In this document: positions 13,660-21,272 of the stretch, in pieces | How positions within the stretch are numbered: position 1 is the first letter of the stretch | Layout: each line of letters starts with the position of its first letter | From: Patescibacteria group bacterium | Lineage (GTDB): Bacteria > Patescibacteriota > Minisyncoccia > Phycocordibacterales > EsbW-18 | DNA: 28,275 nt | Assembly: GCA_030917725.1 (NCBI GenBank) | Contig: JAUPUE010000023.1 | Location: 1-28,275 of the forward strand | Direction of reading: 5' to 3' | The notes under the pieces: model-generated | What the model was told of the DNA's origin: nothing | What the model saw: the letters and a program-made list of their open reading frames with translations, nothing else | The model's database searches: none | Position numbers and translations under genes: made by a program

Positions 13660-14447
13660 GCACATCACGCGCACAAATCATCGCAACCATCGGCCCAGCA
13701 TCAGAAAGTATCGAAACGCTTACTGCGATGCTCGATGCTGGCATGGATATCGCACGCCTCAACTTTGCATGGGATGCATGCGACGGGCACGAGGACCACA
13801 TTCAGATGCTCCGGTCGCTTCCACGCCACGTACCCATCATTCAAGATCTGCCCGGACCACGCATTCAGCACGAGCACGGCCACGAGCACAACACCGCGCT
13901 CCCTGGCTTTACCGACGGAGATGCGGAGCTCATCGCATGCGCCGCAACACATCGTCTCGAATGGGTTGCAGTGTCGTTCGTCCGTGATGCGAGCGATATC
14001 GAACGCTGTCGTACCGCTATTGCCGGCCACGGCGCCACATCGCGCATCATCGCCAAGATAGAGCGCCCCGAAGCGCTCGAACATCTCGACGAAATCATCG
14101 CCGCAGCCGATGCGGTGATGGTTGCTCGAGGCGATCTTGGACAAAACATCCCCATCGAGCAAGTTCCTTTTGTTCAGGCCGACATCATTGCCCGCTGTAA
14201 CGCAGCTCACAAACCCGTCATCGTGGCCACACAGATGCTCATGTCGATGACCGAAAGCAGCGAGCCGACACGCGCCGAAGTAACCGACGTTGCAGAAGCA
14301 ATCATGCAAGGCGCGGATGCTGTGATGCTCTCCGAAGAAAGTGCCGTCGGAAAGCACCCAACACTTGCAGTAGCAACCATGGAAAAAGTTGTGCTCGAAT
14401 CAGAACGGCACCGAGACAGCACAAAGCCAATCAATCCCCTTTCATAA
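13656..14447 (+). CDS. pyk: Minimal pyruvate kinase lacking the B and C domains
   Basis: The 263-residue protein is a pyruvate kinase A-domain barrel. It has IIATIGPAS (residues 8-16), ARLNF (Arg34, Asn36), QDLPGPRI (Asp64; usually DTKGPEIR), VSFVRDASD, AKIERPEA (catalytic Lys134, Glu136), VARGDLG (Asp160), ATQML (Thr192) and PTRAEVTDVAEAI. Typical enzymes have about 470 residues. Here the B (lid) domain is reduced to a His-rich loop (HEHGHEHN, residues 72-79), and the C-terminal allosteric domain is missing. The conserved Lys of the DTKGPE motif is Pro. Catalytic core residues remain, so activity without allosteric control is plausible. It overlaps gpmA by 4 nt and is 8 nt from eno. Confidence 0.9.
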   Translation: MSTSRAQIIATIGPASESIETLTAMLDAGMDIARLNFAWDACDGHEDHIQMLRSLPRHVPIIQDLPGPRIQHEHGHEHNTALPGFTDGDAELIACAATHRLEWVAVSFVRDASDIERCRTAIAGHGATSRIIAKIERPEALEHLDEIIAAADAVMVARGDLGQNIPIEQVPFVQADIIARCNAAHKPVIVATQMLMSMTESSEPTRAEVTDVAEAIMQGADAVMLSEESAVGKHPTLAVATMEKVVLESERHRDSTKPINPLS

Positions 14448-14455
14448 ACACCACC

Positions 14456-15700
14456 ATGAGCATCATCACAACCATCACCGCCCGTGAGATTCTCGACTCG
14501 CGCGGGAATCCAACCATCGAGGCAACGTGCGTACTCTCTGATGGTTCCACCGGTGTTGCGGCCGTTCCGTCAGGAGCGAGCACCGGCGTTCATGAGGCGC
14601 TCGAGCTGCGCGACGGTGACGCGAGCTACTACAATGGAAAAGGCGTGAACAAAGCGATCGCCAATGTGAACGGTGAGATTGCAGAGACGATCACGAGACG
14701 CGAGCTCGACCAAAGGGAACTCGACACCGCGCTCGTCAAACTCGACGGCACAGTGAGCAAATCTCGGCTTGGAGCAAATGCAACTTTGAGCGTCTCGCTC
14801 GCTTTTGCTCGAGCATGTGCGGTGGAACAAGGTGTCGAGCTTTTTGAATACCTCGGCTCTCTTGTTGGAAATACATCATTTACACTTCCCCTCCCCGCAC
14901 TCAACATCATCAATGGCGGCAAACACGCAAACAACGGCTTGGACATCCAGGAGTTCATGATTGTTCCTGTTGGCTTTGGGTCTTTTGCAGAGCGCATTAC
15001 CGCAAGTAAAAACATCATCAACTCGCTCCGCACGATTCTCACCGAGCGTTCGCTCTCAACAGAACTTGGTGATGAAGGCGGTTTTGCCCCACGCCTTGTG
15101 AACGATGCCGCAGCGCTCGATTTGCTCGTCGAAGCAACCAGCGCAGCCGGCTATTCGGCCGATGATGTAAAGCTCGCCATCGACACCGCCGCATCAAGCT
15201 TTTATGCCGATGGTGTGTACAAACTCGAAACGACACACGAACAACTGACAACCAATGATTTGATTGAATGGTACGAGATGGTCTCCGCACACTACCCCAT
15301 CATCTCCATCGAGGACGGCCTCGCCGAAGACGACTGGGCCGGGTTCACAAAGCTCACCGAACGCATCGGCAACCGTATGCAGATTGTCGGCGATGATCTC
15401 ACCGTAACCAACATCTCGCGTATCCAAAAAACTATCGACGAAAAAGCCATCAACGCAGTACTCATCAAACCAAATCAGATAGGAACGCTTTCAGAAACGC
15501 TCGATGCAATCATGCTCACCAAAAAAGCTGGGTGGAAACCGTTCATCTCTCACCGCTCGGGTGAGACAATGGATACCTTCATCGCCGACCTCGCAGTCGG
15601 TACTGCAAGCCCCTTCATCAAAGCTGGTTCACTCACCAAACCCGAGCGCGTGTGCAAGTATGACCGCCTTATCGAAATCGAAACGAAGTTGAACGGATAA
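14456..15700 (+). CDS. eno: Enolase
   Basis: The 414-residue enzyme dehydrates 2-phosphoglycerate to phosphoenolpyruvate. The family blocks are intact: AREILDSRGNPTIE, VPSGASTGVHEALELRDGD, LPALNIINGGKHANNGLDIQEFMIVP, TELGDEGGFAP, SIEDGLAEDDW, GDDLTVTN, LIKPNQIGTLSE (catalytic Lys), SHRSGETMDTFIADLAV and a KAGSLTKPERVCKYDRL end (usually KTGAPSRSER). It is the last gene of the dehydrogenase-gpmA-pyk-eno operon and is followed by a strong hairpin at 15728-15755. Confidence 0.97.
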   Translation: MSIITTITAREILDSRGNPTIEATCVLSDGSTGVAAVPSGASTGVHEALELRDGDASYYNGKGVNKAIANVNGEIAETITRRELDQRELDTALVKLDGTVSKSRLGANATLSVSLAFARACAVEQGVELFEYLGSLVGNTSFTLPLPALNIINGGKHANNGLDIQEFMIVPVGFGSFAERITASKNIINSLRTILTERSLSTELGDEGGFAPRLVNDAAALDLLVEATSAAGYSADDVKLAIDTAASSFYADGVYKLETTHEQLTTNDLIEWYEMVSAHYPIISIEDGLAEDDWAGFTKLTERIGNRMQIVGDDLTVTNISRIQKTIDEKAINAVLIKPNQIGTLSETLDAIMLTKKAGWKPFISHRSGETMDTFIADLAVGTASPFIKAGSLTKPERVCKYDRLIEIETKLNG

Positions 15701-15727
15701 ACTCCACCATCTTCATAGACGCAAAGC

Positions 15728-15755
15728 GGGCCCGACACTGTTTCGTGTCGGGCCC
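15728..15755. terminator. 11-bp bidirectional hairpin between eno and the convergent gene
   Basis: GGGCCCGACAC (15728-15738) pairs perfectly with GTGTCGGGCCC (15745-15755) around TGTTTC, and TTGTT follows on the plus strand. It lies between the stops of eno and the minus-strand gene at 15776, so it may serve both. Confidence 0.7.
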
Positions 15756-15775
15756 TTGTTCGTCAACTCCTCGAT

Positions 15776-16219
15776 CTACGGGAGTCTGGACTTGCCATTC
15801 TTCTGCTGGGGACTCTTGTACTTTTGGATCTCCCTTTCGAGATACCGGAGGAAGCTCTTGAACTCCCCCGGCGTCATGTTGTAGAAACCTTCCGGATTAC
15901 CATGGAGGGAGAATTCGATGCAAATCCTATTCAGCGGCTGTTCTTGAAAATACCGCATCTGTAAAACAGGATCGCTTTCCTCACCAAACCGCCACGTCAC
16001 GGAGATGTACCCGCCGAAAGGCGTGTTACCGACGATTGTCGTCTGGAGCCTTCCAGTTGGGTTCTCGTTCTCGTTGGCCCACTTCTTGACGTTCCGGCCA
16101 ACCGAATGCCACATCTCCAGGTGGTTGATCTTCTCCCCCCAGTTCTTCAGGATGTTGCGGAGGATCCAGAGAGCGAAGCCCAGAGCGATCAGGAAAAGCA
16201 CTACGACGACGATTTTCAT
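15776..16219 (-). CDS. Single-pass membrane protein of unknown function with Shine-Dalgarno
   Basis: The 147-residue protein has an N-terminal transmembrane helix (about residues 2-22), an amphipathic charged stretch and a soluble domain rich in aromatic residues (GGYISVTWRFGEE, MRYFQEQPLNRICIEFSLHGNPEGF, FKSFLRYLEREIQKY). I do not recognise a family. It is one of four genes here with a strong Shine-Dalgarno (GGGGAGGT about 8 nt before ATG 16219). It also has a perfect consensus promoter (16279-16307), which gives a leader of about 50 nt. Confidence 0.75.
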   Translation of the reverse strand: MKIVVVVLFLIALGFALWILRNILKNWGEKINHLEMWHSVGRNVKKWANENENPTGRLQTTIVGNTPFGGYISVTWRFGEESDPVLQMRYFQEQPLNRICIEFSLHGNPEGFYNMTPGEFKSFLRYLEREIQKYKSPQQKNGKSRLP

Positions 16220-16278
16220 CTTCGAAACCTCCCCGGCTCGGCCGGAAAAATGAGCAACGTTAATTTCTTCTGGAAAAT

Positions 16279-16307
16279 ATTATATGCCAAATCTATCGCT
16301 GTGTCAA
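16279..16307 (-). promoter_or_regulatory. Perfect consensus sigma70 promoter
   Basis: On the minus strand TTGACA (16302-16307), a 17-nt spacer and TATAAT (16279-16284) match the consensus at every position. It drives the 15776-16219 gene. It is the strongest-looking promoter in the window and lies in a notably AT-rich patch. Confidence 0.85.
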
Positions 16308-16391
16308 TGGATTACTTTTCTTTTTCAAATCATAGGTGCATGATGCATGTAGTTCCCCTGCCGCATACCATTAACTGACCGTGGAGGTGTC

Positions 16392-16592
16392 ATGGGCTCA
16401 AAACCTGAAGTCCACTTCGGAAAGTGCCGTGTGTGTCGTCCGAGCAGAAATGTTCCCATCAACGAGCGCGGCGAGTGCCGTGTCTGTGCAACACTCGCCT
16501 CAATTCCGCGCTCGTGGCCGCGCAAGGTCGTCCGACCACCCCAAAAACGACCGCGGGGTGTGCACCCAATCATCGGCCTCTGGTTCAATTAA
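16392..16592 (+). CDS. Small zinc-ribbon-like protein with Shine-Dalgarno
   Basis: The 66-residue basic protein has two Cys pairs, GKCRVCRP (residues 11-18) and GECRVCAT (residues 27-34), spaced like a zinc ribbon. An Arg/Pro-rich tail follows (SWPRKVVRPPQKRPRG). A nucleic-acid- or ribosome-binding role is possible, but no family is recognised. GGAGGTG stands 4 nt before ATG 16392, and a hairpin with a T-run follows the stop (16611-16648). The palindrome TGCATGATGCA (16337-16347) lies upstream and could be an operator. Confidence 0.7.
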   Translation: MGSKPEVHFGKCRVCRPSRNVPINERGECRVCATLASIPRSWPRKVVRPPQKRPRGVHPIIGLWFN

Positions 16593-16610
16593 CGAGATTG
16601 GTCTTCACCA

Positions 16611-16648
16611 AGCCCGCCCCTCTCATCTCCTTGGGGCGGCTCTTTTTA
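16611..16648 (+). terminator. Intrinsic terminator of the zinc-ribbon gene
   Basis: AGCC(c)GCCCC pairs with GGGGCGGCT, with one bulged base, and CTTTTTAT follows. Confidence 0.75.
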
Positions 16649-16661
16649 TCTATACAGATAG

Positions 16662-16683
16662 AACAAAACCCCTTGCGGGGTTT
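16662..16683 (-). terminator. Intrinsic terminator of rpsT
   Basis: The minus strand reads AAACCCC-GCAA-GGGGTTTTGTT. The hairpin (16666-16683) ends in a T-run about 40 nt after the rpsT stop. Confidence 0.8.
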
Positions 16684-16722
16684 GTGTTGGCTCCTGTCCT
16701 CCAAAGCTTTAGCGTAGGAGGA

Positions 16723-16989
16723 TTATTTTGAGGTCGTCTTCTTGATGAACTTGGAGAGGCGGCTCTTTGTGCGAGCTGCGGCGTTCTTCTTGATGAGACC
16801 GCGCTTTACTGCCTTGTCGATCGCCTGATAGGCAGTCGAGAGCTTTGTGCTTGCGTCTTTTGCATCAGAAGCGGTCATCTCACGAACACCCTTAACGGCC
16901 AATTTCATGGCGCGTGAACGGCGAAGGTTGAAGACGTGCTTCTTGGCAGACTGACGGAGGGCCTTTTTTGCTGATTGGATGATTGGCAT
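16723..16989 (-). CDS. rpsT: 30S ribosomal protein S20
   Basis: The 88-residue, strongly basic protein shows the S20 pattern: MPIIQSAKKALRQSAKKHVFN, RRSRAMKLAVK, AYQAIDKAVKRGLIKKNAAARTKSRLSKFI. S20 binds 16S rRNA in the small-subunit body. Length matches the family. There is no Shine-Dalgarno before ATG 16989. TTGTCC with a downstream GATATC on the minus strand is a possible promoter. The gene is divergent from ruvA. Confidence 0.97.
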   Translation of the reverse strand: MPIIQSAKKALRQSAKKHVFNLRRSRAMKLAVKGVREMTASDAKDASTKLSTAYQAIDKAVKRGLIKKNAAARTKSRLSKFIKKTTSK

Positions 16990-17081
16990 GAGAGATATCG
17001 TGAATTAACGACATGAGGACAATAACAAATAAACGTTGGTATGACAAGGGCGTCCGGCTAGAAGCTAACGGCCAGAAGCTG

Positions 17082-17087
17082 TACCAT
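17082..17087 (+). promoter_or_regulatory. -10 box 6 nt before the ruvA ATG
   Basis: TACCAT (17082-17087), the spacer GTACCC, then ATG 17094. It lies at the end of a stretch with repeated gaagct words (17060-17081). No -35 box is evident. Confidence 0.4.
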
Positions 17088-17093
17088 GTACCC

Positions 17094-17669
17094 ATGATCA
17101 GTCATCTGTCAGGGACCGTGCTCAAAAAGGATATAGGCTTCATCATCCTCGATGTCGCCGGTGTCGGCTACAAGGTATACGTGTCGAATGCCACCCTTTC
17201 GGATATACCTGCCGAGGGTTCGGCCAAGGTCGGCCTCTACACCCATCTTGCTGTGCGCGAGACCTCGATGGAACTCTACGGATTCTCGGATCAGAACGAG
17301 ATGTCTCTTTTTGAGTTATTGATTGGCGTCTCGGGCATCGGTCCCAAGTCAGCGCTCGCTATTCTTTCGCTCGCAAGCGCCGAGACACTCCAGACCGCCA
17401 TCAGCAGAAGCGATACGAGTTATCTCACCAAGGTCTCCGGCATCGGCAAAAAGACCGCCGAGAAGATCGTCTTGGAATTGCGTGACAAAGTCGGTGCCGT
17501 CGGACTCTCTGCTCCGGAACTCAAAGAGGATGGTGATGTCATCGAAGTCCTCATGTCGCTCGGCTACCCTCGCGACGATGCGCGCGAAGCGCTCAAAGGT
17601 GTTACGCCTGAAGCAACAGGTACAAGCGCGCGGGTGAAGGAGGCGTTGCGCGTGTTGGGATCTAAATAA
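17094..17669 (+). CDS. ruvA: Holliday junction branch-migration protein RuvA
   Basis: The 191-residue protein binds four-way junctions as a tetramer and loads the RuvB motor. The OB-fold start MISHLSGTVLKKDIGFIILDVAGVGYKVYV, the two helix-hairpin-helix motifs (LIGVSGIGPKSALAIL near residue 75 and LTKVSGIGKKTAEKIVLEL near 110) and the C-terminal RuvB-binding domain (VLMSLGYPRDDAREAL) are all present. The open frame continues upstream, but ATG 17094 matches the family's N-terminus. It lies 5 nt from the murE-like gene. ruvB is about 10 kb away. Confidence 0.96.
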   Translation: MISHLSGTVLKKDIGFIILDVAGVGYKVYVSNATLSDIPAEGSAKVGLYTHLAVRETSMELYGFSDQNEMSLFELLIGVSGIGPKSALAILSLASAETLQTAISRSDTSYLTKVSGIGKKTAEKIVLELRDKVGAVGLSAPELKEDGDVIEVLMSLGYPRDDAREALKGVTPEATGTSARVKEALRVLGSK

Positions 17670-17674
17670 CTATC

Positions 17675-18988
17675 ATGCTCAACAAGCTTCTCCGCGCCAT
17701 CGAGCGCATCATTCCAAAAAAGCTCTACAAGCTTGGTCAGCCCGTGTACCACTATCTCTTGGCGCTCACTGCGGCACTCATCTATCGCTTCCCTTCCCGA
17801 GACATCAACATCGTCGCGGTTACCGGGACAAAAGGTAAATCGACCACTGTTGAGCTCACTGCTGCGATTCTCGAGGCAGCGGGATATTCTGTCGCATCGC
17901 TTTCAACGGTTCAGTTCAAGATCGGCAAGAACGTTCGACCGAATCTTTTTAAGATGACGGTGCCGGGACGTTTCTTTGTACAAAAGTTCCTTCGTGAAGC
18001 TGTTGATGCGGGTTGTCACTACGTCGTCTTGGAGATGAGCTCGCAGGCTGCACTCCAGTTCCGTCACAAGCACATCGACTTTGATGCGCTCATTTACACC
18101 AACCTCGCGCCCGAGCATATCGAGTCACATGGTTCGTTTGAAAACTATCGTGACACCAAGCTCAACATCGCACGTGCGGTGATGTCTTCATCAAAACCAA
18201 ATCCAATCATCGTCGCAAATGCTGACGATGCCGAAGGAGAAAAATTCCTCACAATCGGAGGAACACACGGTATCCCCTATCGCCTCAAAGACGGCGAGCC
18301 GTTTACAACAACGACCGAAGGTTCAACGTTCGTTTTCCGAGAACATGTCATCCATCTCCACATCTCGGGCGTATTCAACATCATGAACGCACTTGGTGCA
18401 GCAACGCTTGCTGAAGCTCATCACATCCCAATCGAAGCGATTGTGAGCGGTCTCGAAAGCGTCCAGAGTGTCCGCGGTCGCGTCGAATACATCAAAGAGG
18501 GTCAGTCATTCAATGTGGTCGTAGACTACGCTCACACACCGGAATCACTCGAGAGCTTGTATGAGATCTTCCGAGGCCATCACAACATCTGCGTTTTGGG
18601 GAACACCGGCGGCGGACGCGATACATGGAAGCGCTCAGTGATGGCAGGTATTGCCGAAAAGCACTGCAATGAGATACTCCTTACCAACGAGGACCCGTAC
18701 GACGAGGACGCGCGGGCCATCATCGCCCAAATGGAAGAAGGGGTCATCGACAAGCAGCGCCTCAGTGTCATCATCGATCGTCGTGAGGCGATTCGCGAAG
18801 CATTTGCACGCGCCGAGCGCCGTGTGATGCAAAAAGACCCAAATACCGAAAACATCTCCGTGCTCATCACCGGCAAAGGAACCGATCCATACATCATGAG
18901 CGCAGAGGGCAGCAAAACGGAATGGGATGACGCTCGTGTTGCCCGCGAAGAACTTGCGAAGCTTACTGCTAACGGCAAGGAAGCTTAA
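17675..18988 (+). CDS. murE: MurE-type Mur ligase (UDP-MurNAc-tripeptide synthetase-like)
   Basis: The 437-residue ATP-dependent amide ligase probably adds the third amino acid of the peptidoglycan stem peptide. It shows the P-loop VTGTKGKSTT (residues 49-58), LEMSSQAALQFR, LAPEHIESHGSFENYRDTK, VSGLESVQSVRGRVEYI, VVDYAHTPESL, GNTGGGRDTWKR and LITGKGTD. The motif that selects the third residue (DNPR for diaminopimelate) reads NEDPYDED, so the substrate is uncertain. The N-terminal domain is short compared with E. coli MurE (495 residues). It is probably co-transcribed with ruvA. Confidence 0.88.
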   Translation: MLNKLLRAIERIIPKKLYKLGQPVYHYLLALTAALIYRFPSRDINIVAVTGTKGKSTTVELTAAILEAAGYSVASLSTVQFKIGKNVRPNLFKMTVPGRFFVQKFLREAVDAGCHYVVLEMSSQAALQFRHKHIDFDALIYTNLAPEHIESHGSFENYRDTKLNIARAVMSSSKPNPIIVANADDAEGEKFLTIGGTHGIPYRLKDGEPFTTTTEGSTFVFREHVIHLHISGVFNIMNALGAATLAEAHHIPIEAIVSGLESVQSVRGRVEYIKEGQSFNVVVDYAHTPESLESLYEIFRGHHNICVLGNTGGGRDTWKRSVMAGIAEKHCNEILLTNEDPYDEDARAIIAQMEEGVIDKQRLSVIIDRREAIREAFARAERRVMQKDPNTENISVLITGKGTDPYIMSAEGSKTEWDDARVAREELAKLTANGKEA

Positions 18989-18998
18989 GAAGTTCATT

Positions 18999-19026
18999 TT
19001 CAGCTGTGGGCTGTTAGTTGTAAGCT
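18999..19026 (+). promoter_or_regulatory. Word-repeat linker with -10 box before the 19033 gene
   Basis: Degenerate copies of agctgtgg/agttgtaagctgtagg end in TAAGCT (19021-19026), six bases, and ATG 19033. The box and its flank match those before pilM. Confidence 0.5.
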
Positions 19027-19032
19027 GTAGGC

Positions 19033-20007
19033 ATGTTAACCGTCATCAAGGTCATCTTTTTCTTCATCGCCGGCGTCTATCTCGTTTCATTCATGAACGA
19101 TGGTGGATTCGCTCTGACATCAAACAATTCCACCAACAGTAGTGATACTGAGGGTCTCTCTGATCGCGAGGTTTATTCACGCTCGTACGATGACAACAAC
19201 GACGGTGTTGTGAGTGATGCTGAGTATCGCCGCGGCGAACTACGTCGCATCGAAGACGAGATTGAAATGATTGAGGAGGAGGCGGACGACGCTATTGAGG
19301 CTCAAAACCGTTCTATCTACTACGATGTCGTCAGCCTTTCTGCCGGCAGTGCGCGAAGCGCCGAGCGACGCAACGACGAATATCTCACGATACATGTCGA
19401 CAGCGACGCAGAGTCGCTCATCAACGTAACCGGCTGGACTGTGAAGAGCCTCGTCTCGGGTCGTGGTGGAAAAATAGGCAAAGGCGTCGCAACACTTGAT
19501 GAAGACCGCCCGTGGTACGGCGAAAAAGACATCCTCCTCACAGCGGGAGATGGTGCCGTCATTACCACCGGCGGGGCGGCAGGTATCCGCACATCCTTTT
19601 TGATTAACTCCTGTATGGGCTATTTTGATAATGACCGTTTCACCCCTGGCATATCCATGAGCTGTCCCCTGCTTGAAAATGAAGACCTCGATCGCTTTGG
19701 TCTTGCCTATGATGATTTCCGACGCGAGCGCGAGTACGACGAATGCATCGAAGCAATAGAAGACATTGGTTCGTGCGAGATTGTTCGCAGTCCTGATCGC
19801 GATCTCGTCGACGACTGTCGCGATTTCATACGTGATTACTCCAACTACGACGGCTGTGTCGAACTCCACAAAAACGATGAGGATTTCTACGGCGATGAGT
19901 GGCGCATCTTCCTCAACAGCACCCGAAACGACCTCTGGCGCGAAGAACGCGAAGCAATCGGTCTCTTCGACCGAGATGGTAAGGTCGTTGATGTTGTGAG
20001 GTATTAA
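19033..20007 (+). CDS. Exported lamin-tail-like protein with EF-hand-type loop
   Basis: The 324-residue protein has an N-terminal hydrophobic segment (residues 1-21, signal or anchor) and a Ser/Asn/Thr-rich linker. A calcium-loop motif D-D-N-N-D-G-V-V-S-D-A-E (residues 53-64), an acidic helix (RRIEDEIEMIEEEADD) and two beta-rich halves follow. Six cysteines (SCMGYF, MSCP, DEC, SCEI, DDC, GCVE) suggest disulfides outside the cell. The end, EWRIFLNSTRNDLWREEREAIGLFDRDGKVVDVVRY-like in pattern, resembles lamin-tail domains in exported CPR proteins. The function is unknown. Its stop overlaps the convergent methyltransferase stop by 4 nt. Confidence 0.75.
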   Translation: MLTVIKVIFFFIAGVYLVSFMNDGGFALTSNNSTNSSDTEGLSDREVYSRSYDDNNDGVVSDAEYRRGELRRIEDEIEMIEEEADDAIEAQNRSIYYDVVSLSAGSARSAERRNDEYLTIHVDSDAESLINVTGWTVKSLVSGRGGKIGKGVATLDEDRPWYGEKDILLTAGDGAVITTGGAAGIRTSFLINSCMGYFDNDRFTPGISMSCPLLENEDLDRFGLAYDDFRREREYDECIEAIEDIGSCEIVRSPDRDLVDDCRDFIRDYSNYDGCVELHKNDEDFYGDEWRIFLNSTRNDLWREEREAIGLFDRDGKVVDVVRY

Positions 20008-20471
20008 GAACTGGTTCGGAACAGAACAACTCCCACAGCTACCGACACGTTGAGTGACTCCTTCTCCCCTTTCATCGGAATCTCAATCACCTCGTCACAC
20101 TCTGCGAGAACGTCGAGCGACACACCGCCGACCTCATTGCCAAAGACGAACGCGCACTGTTCCGAATATTTTACTGAAGCATAATCTACGGAACCTTCGT
20201 ATTGTTCAACACCAAATACTTTGATGCCTTCTGTCTTGAGTTTCTTAACGATATCAAGCGTGTTCTCTGCATATTCCCACGGCACGGTCTTTTCTGCGCC
20301 GAGCGCCACTTTTGCCATATCGTTACGTGCACGCCCGAACCGATCGATAGGTGTCGGCGTCGTTCCACACAGATAGATCTTTTCGATACCCGCCGCATCC
20401 GACGTGCGGAATACAGAGCCCACATTGTGGACGCTTCGGATGTTATCGAGTATGACGAGAAGAGACTTCAA
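20004..20471 (-). CDS. SpoU/TrmH-family RNA 2'-O-methyltransferase
   Basis: The 155-residue SPOUT methyltransferase methylates ribose 2'-OH in tRNA or rRNA using S-adenosylmethionine. The three SpoU motifs are present: LDNIRSVHNVGSVFRTSDAAG (residues 8-28), CAFVFGNEVGGVS (near 107), and IPMKGEKESLNVSVAVGVVLF at the C-terminal knot. The start codon appears to be TTG at 20471, 1 nt after the 3' end of tRNA-Lys on the same strand. No ATG lies near the motif start, so the TTG is the best choice. Processing of the tRNA would leave an mRNA that begins next to its start codon. Confidence 0.87.
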   Translation of the reverse strand: MKSLLVILDNIRSVHNVGSVFRTSDAAGIEKIYLCGTTPTPIDRFGRARNDMAKVALGAEKTVPWEYAENTLDIVKKLKTEGIKVFGVEQYEGSVDYASVKYSEQCAFVFGNEVGGVSLDVLAECDEVIEIPMKGEKESLNVSVAVGVVLFRTSS

Positions 20472-20472
20472 G

Positions 20473-20545
20473 TCCGTCCAGTTGGATTCGAACCAACGAC
20501 CAACTCCTTAAAAGGGAGCTGCTCTACCAGCTGAGCTATGGACGG
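20473..20545 (-). tRNA. tRNA-Lys (anticodon UUU)
   Basis: Acceptor CCGTCCA/TGGACGG with discriminator A, D-arm GCTCAGCTGGTAGAGC, anticodon stem GCTCC/GGAGT around CTTTTAA (anticodon TTT) and T-loop TTCGAAT. CCA is not encoded. The methyltransferase gene begins 1 nt downstream. Confidence 0.95.
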
Positions 20546-20618
20546 ATTCCGTAAAACATCGAAACTATAACGAAAAAATGGTGTCTTGTGAAGGAGGGTA
20601 ACGTTTCACCTTGTGTAC

Positions 20619-20624
20619 TAGACT
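20619..20624 (+). promoter_or_regulatory. -10 box 6 nt before the HD-domain gene
   Basis: TAGACT (20619-20624), the spacer ATCCAT, then ATG 20631. No clear -35 box. Confidence 0.4.
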
Positions 20625-20630
20625 ATCCAT

Positions 20631-21272
20631 ATGCACGAACCAAAAACACAACGGACCGACGAAGAAATCATGGACATCGTGCGTCGATTACGCATCGCAT
20701 ACCAACTCAAACGAACACTACGCTATTCAACAGCACGTGACTTCGATACACACAACGAATCTGTTGCCGAACATGTGTTCGGCATGTTCTTCCTTGCAGA
20801 ATATTTTCTCCCCCTTGAAGATCCCGAGAAGAAGCTCGACATTGAGAAGCTCCATCGCCTGATTCTCTTTCATGACTTCTCGGAAATCACTCATGGGGAC
20901 GTCCCCTATCATTGGAAGACTGACGCTCATCGGGCGCAAGAAGAGGAAGACGCTGTGGCGATTTTTGCCGAGCTTCCTCCTCCTCTTAATGTGACCGCCC
21001 ACTACAGCTGGCACGCATACGAAATGCGAGACTGCCCCGAAGCGCGATTCGCCTATGCGCTCGACAAGATTGAACCAGTCTTTGAACTCCTCGATCCTGT
21101 GAATGAGCAGTCGATGAAACGACTCAAGTTCACCTACCAAGATCATATAGAGCGGAAACGAAATGCTGTGGAAGGATTCCCTGTCATAGGTGAGTTTCTC
21201 GAGGCAACAACCAGAGACATGGTCGCCCGCGATGTGTTTTGGAAGGAGGAGACAGCTACAGACTCAGAATAA
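20631..21272 (+). CDS. HD-domain phosphohydrolase (YfbR/HDDC2-like)
   Basis: The 213-residue protein has the metal-binding HD pattern: His48 in ESVAEHVFG, His81-Asp82 in ILFHDFSEITHGDVPYHWK and Asp145 in AYALDKIEP. Order and spacing resemble YfbR-type 5'-deoxynucleotidases, which hydrolyse dNMPs, so a role in nucleotide turnover is likely. It starts at ATG 20631 with a -10 box 6 nt upstream. Its last 17 nt overlap the convergent holA gene. Confidence 0.85.
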   Translation: MHEPKTQRTDEEIMDIVRRLRIAYQLKRTLRYSTARDFDTHNESVAEHVFGMFFLAEYFLPLEDPEKKLDIEKLHRLILFHDFSEITHGDVPYHWKTDAHRAQEEEDAVAIFAELPPPLNVTAHYSWHAYEMRDCPEARFAYALDKIEPVFELLDPVNEQSMKRLKFTYQDHIERKRNAVEGFPVIGEFLEATTRDMVARDVFWKEETATDSE

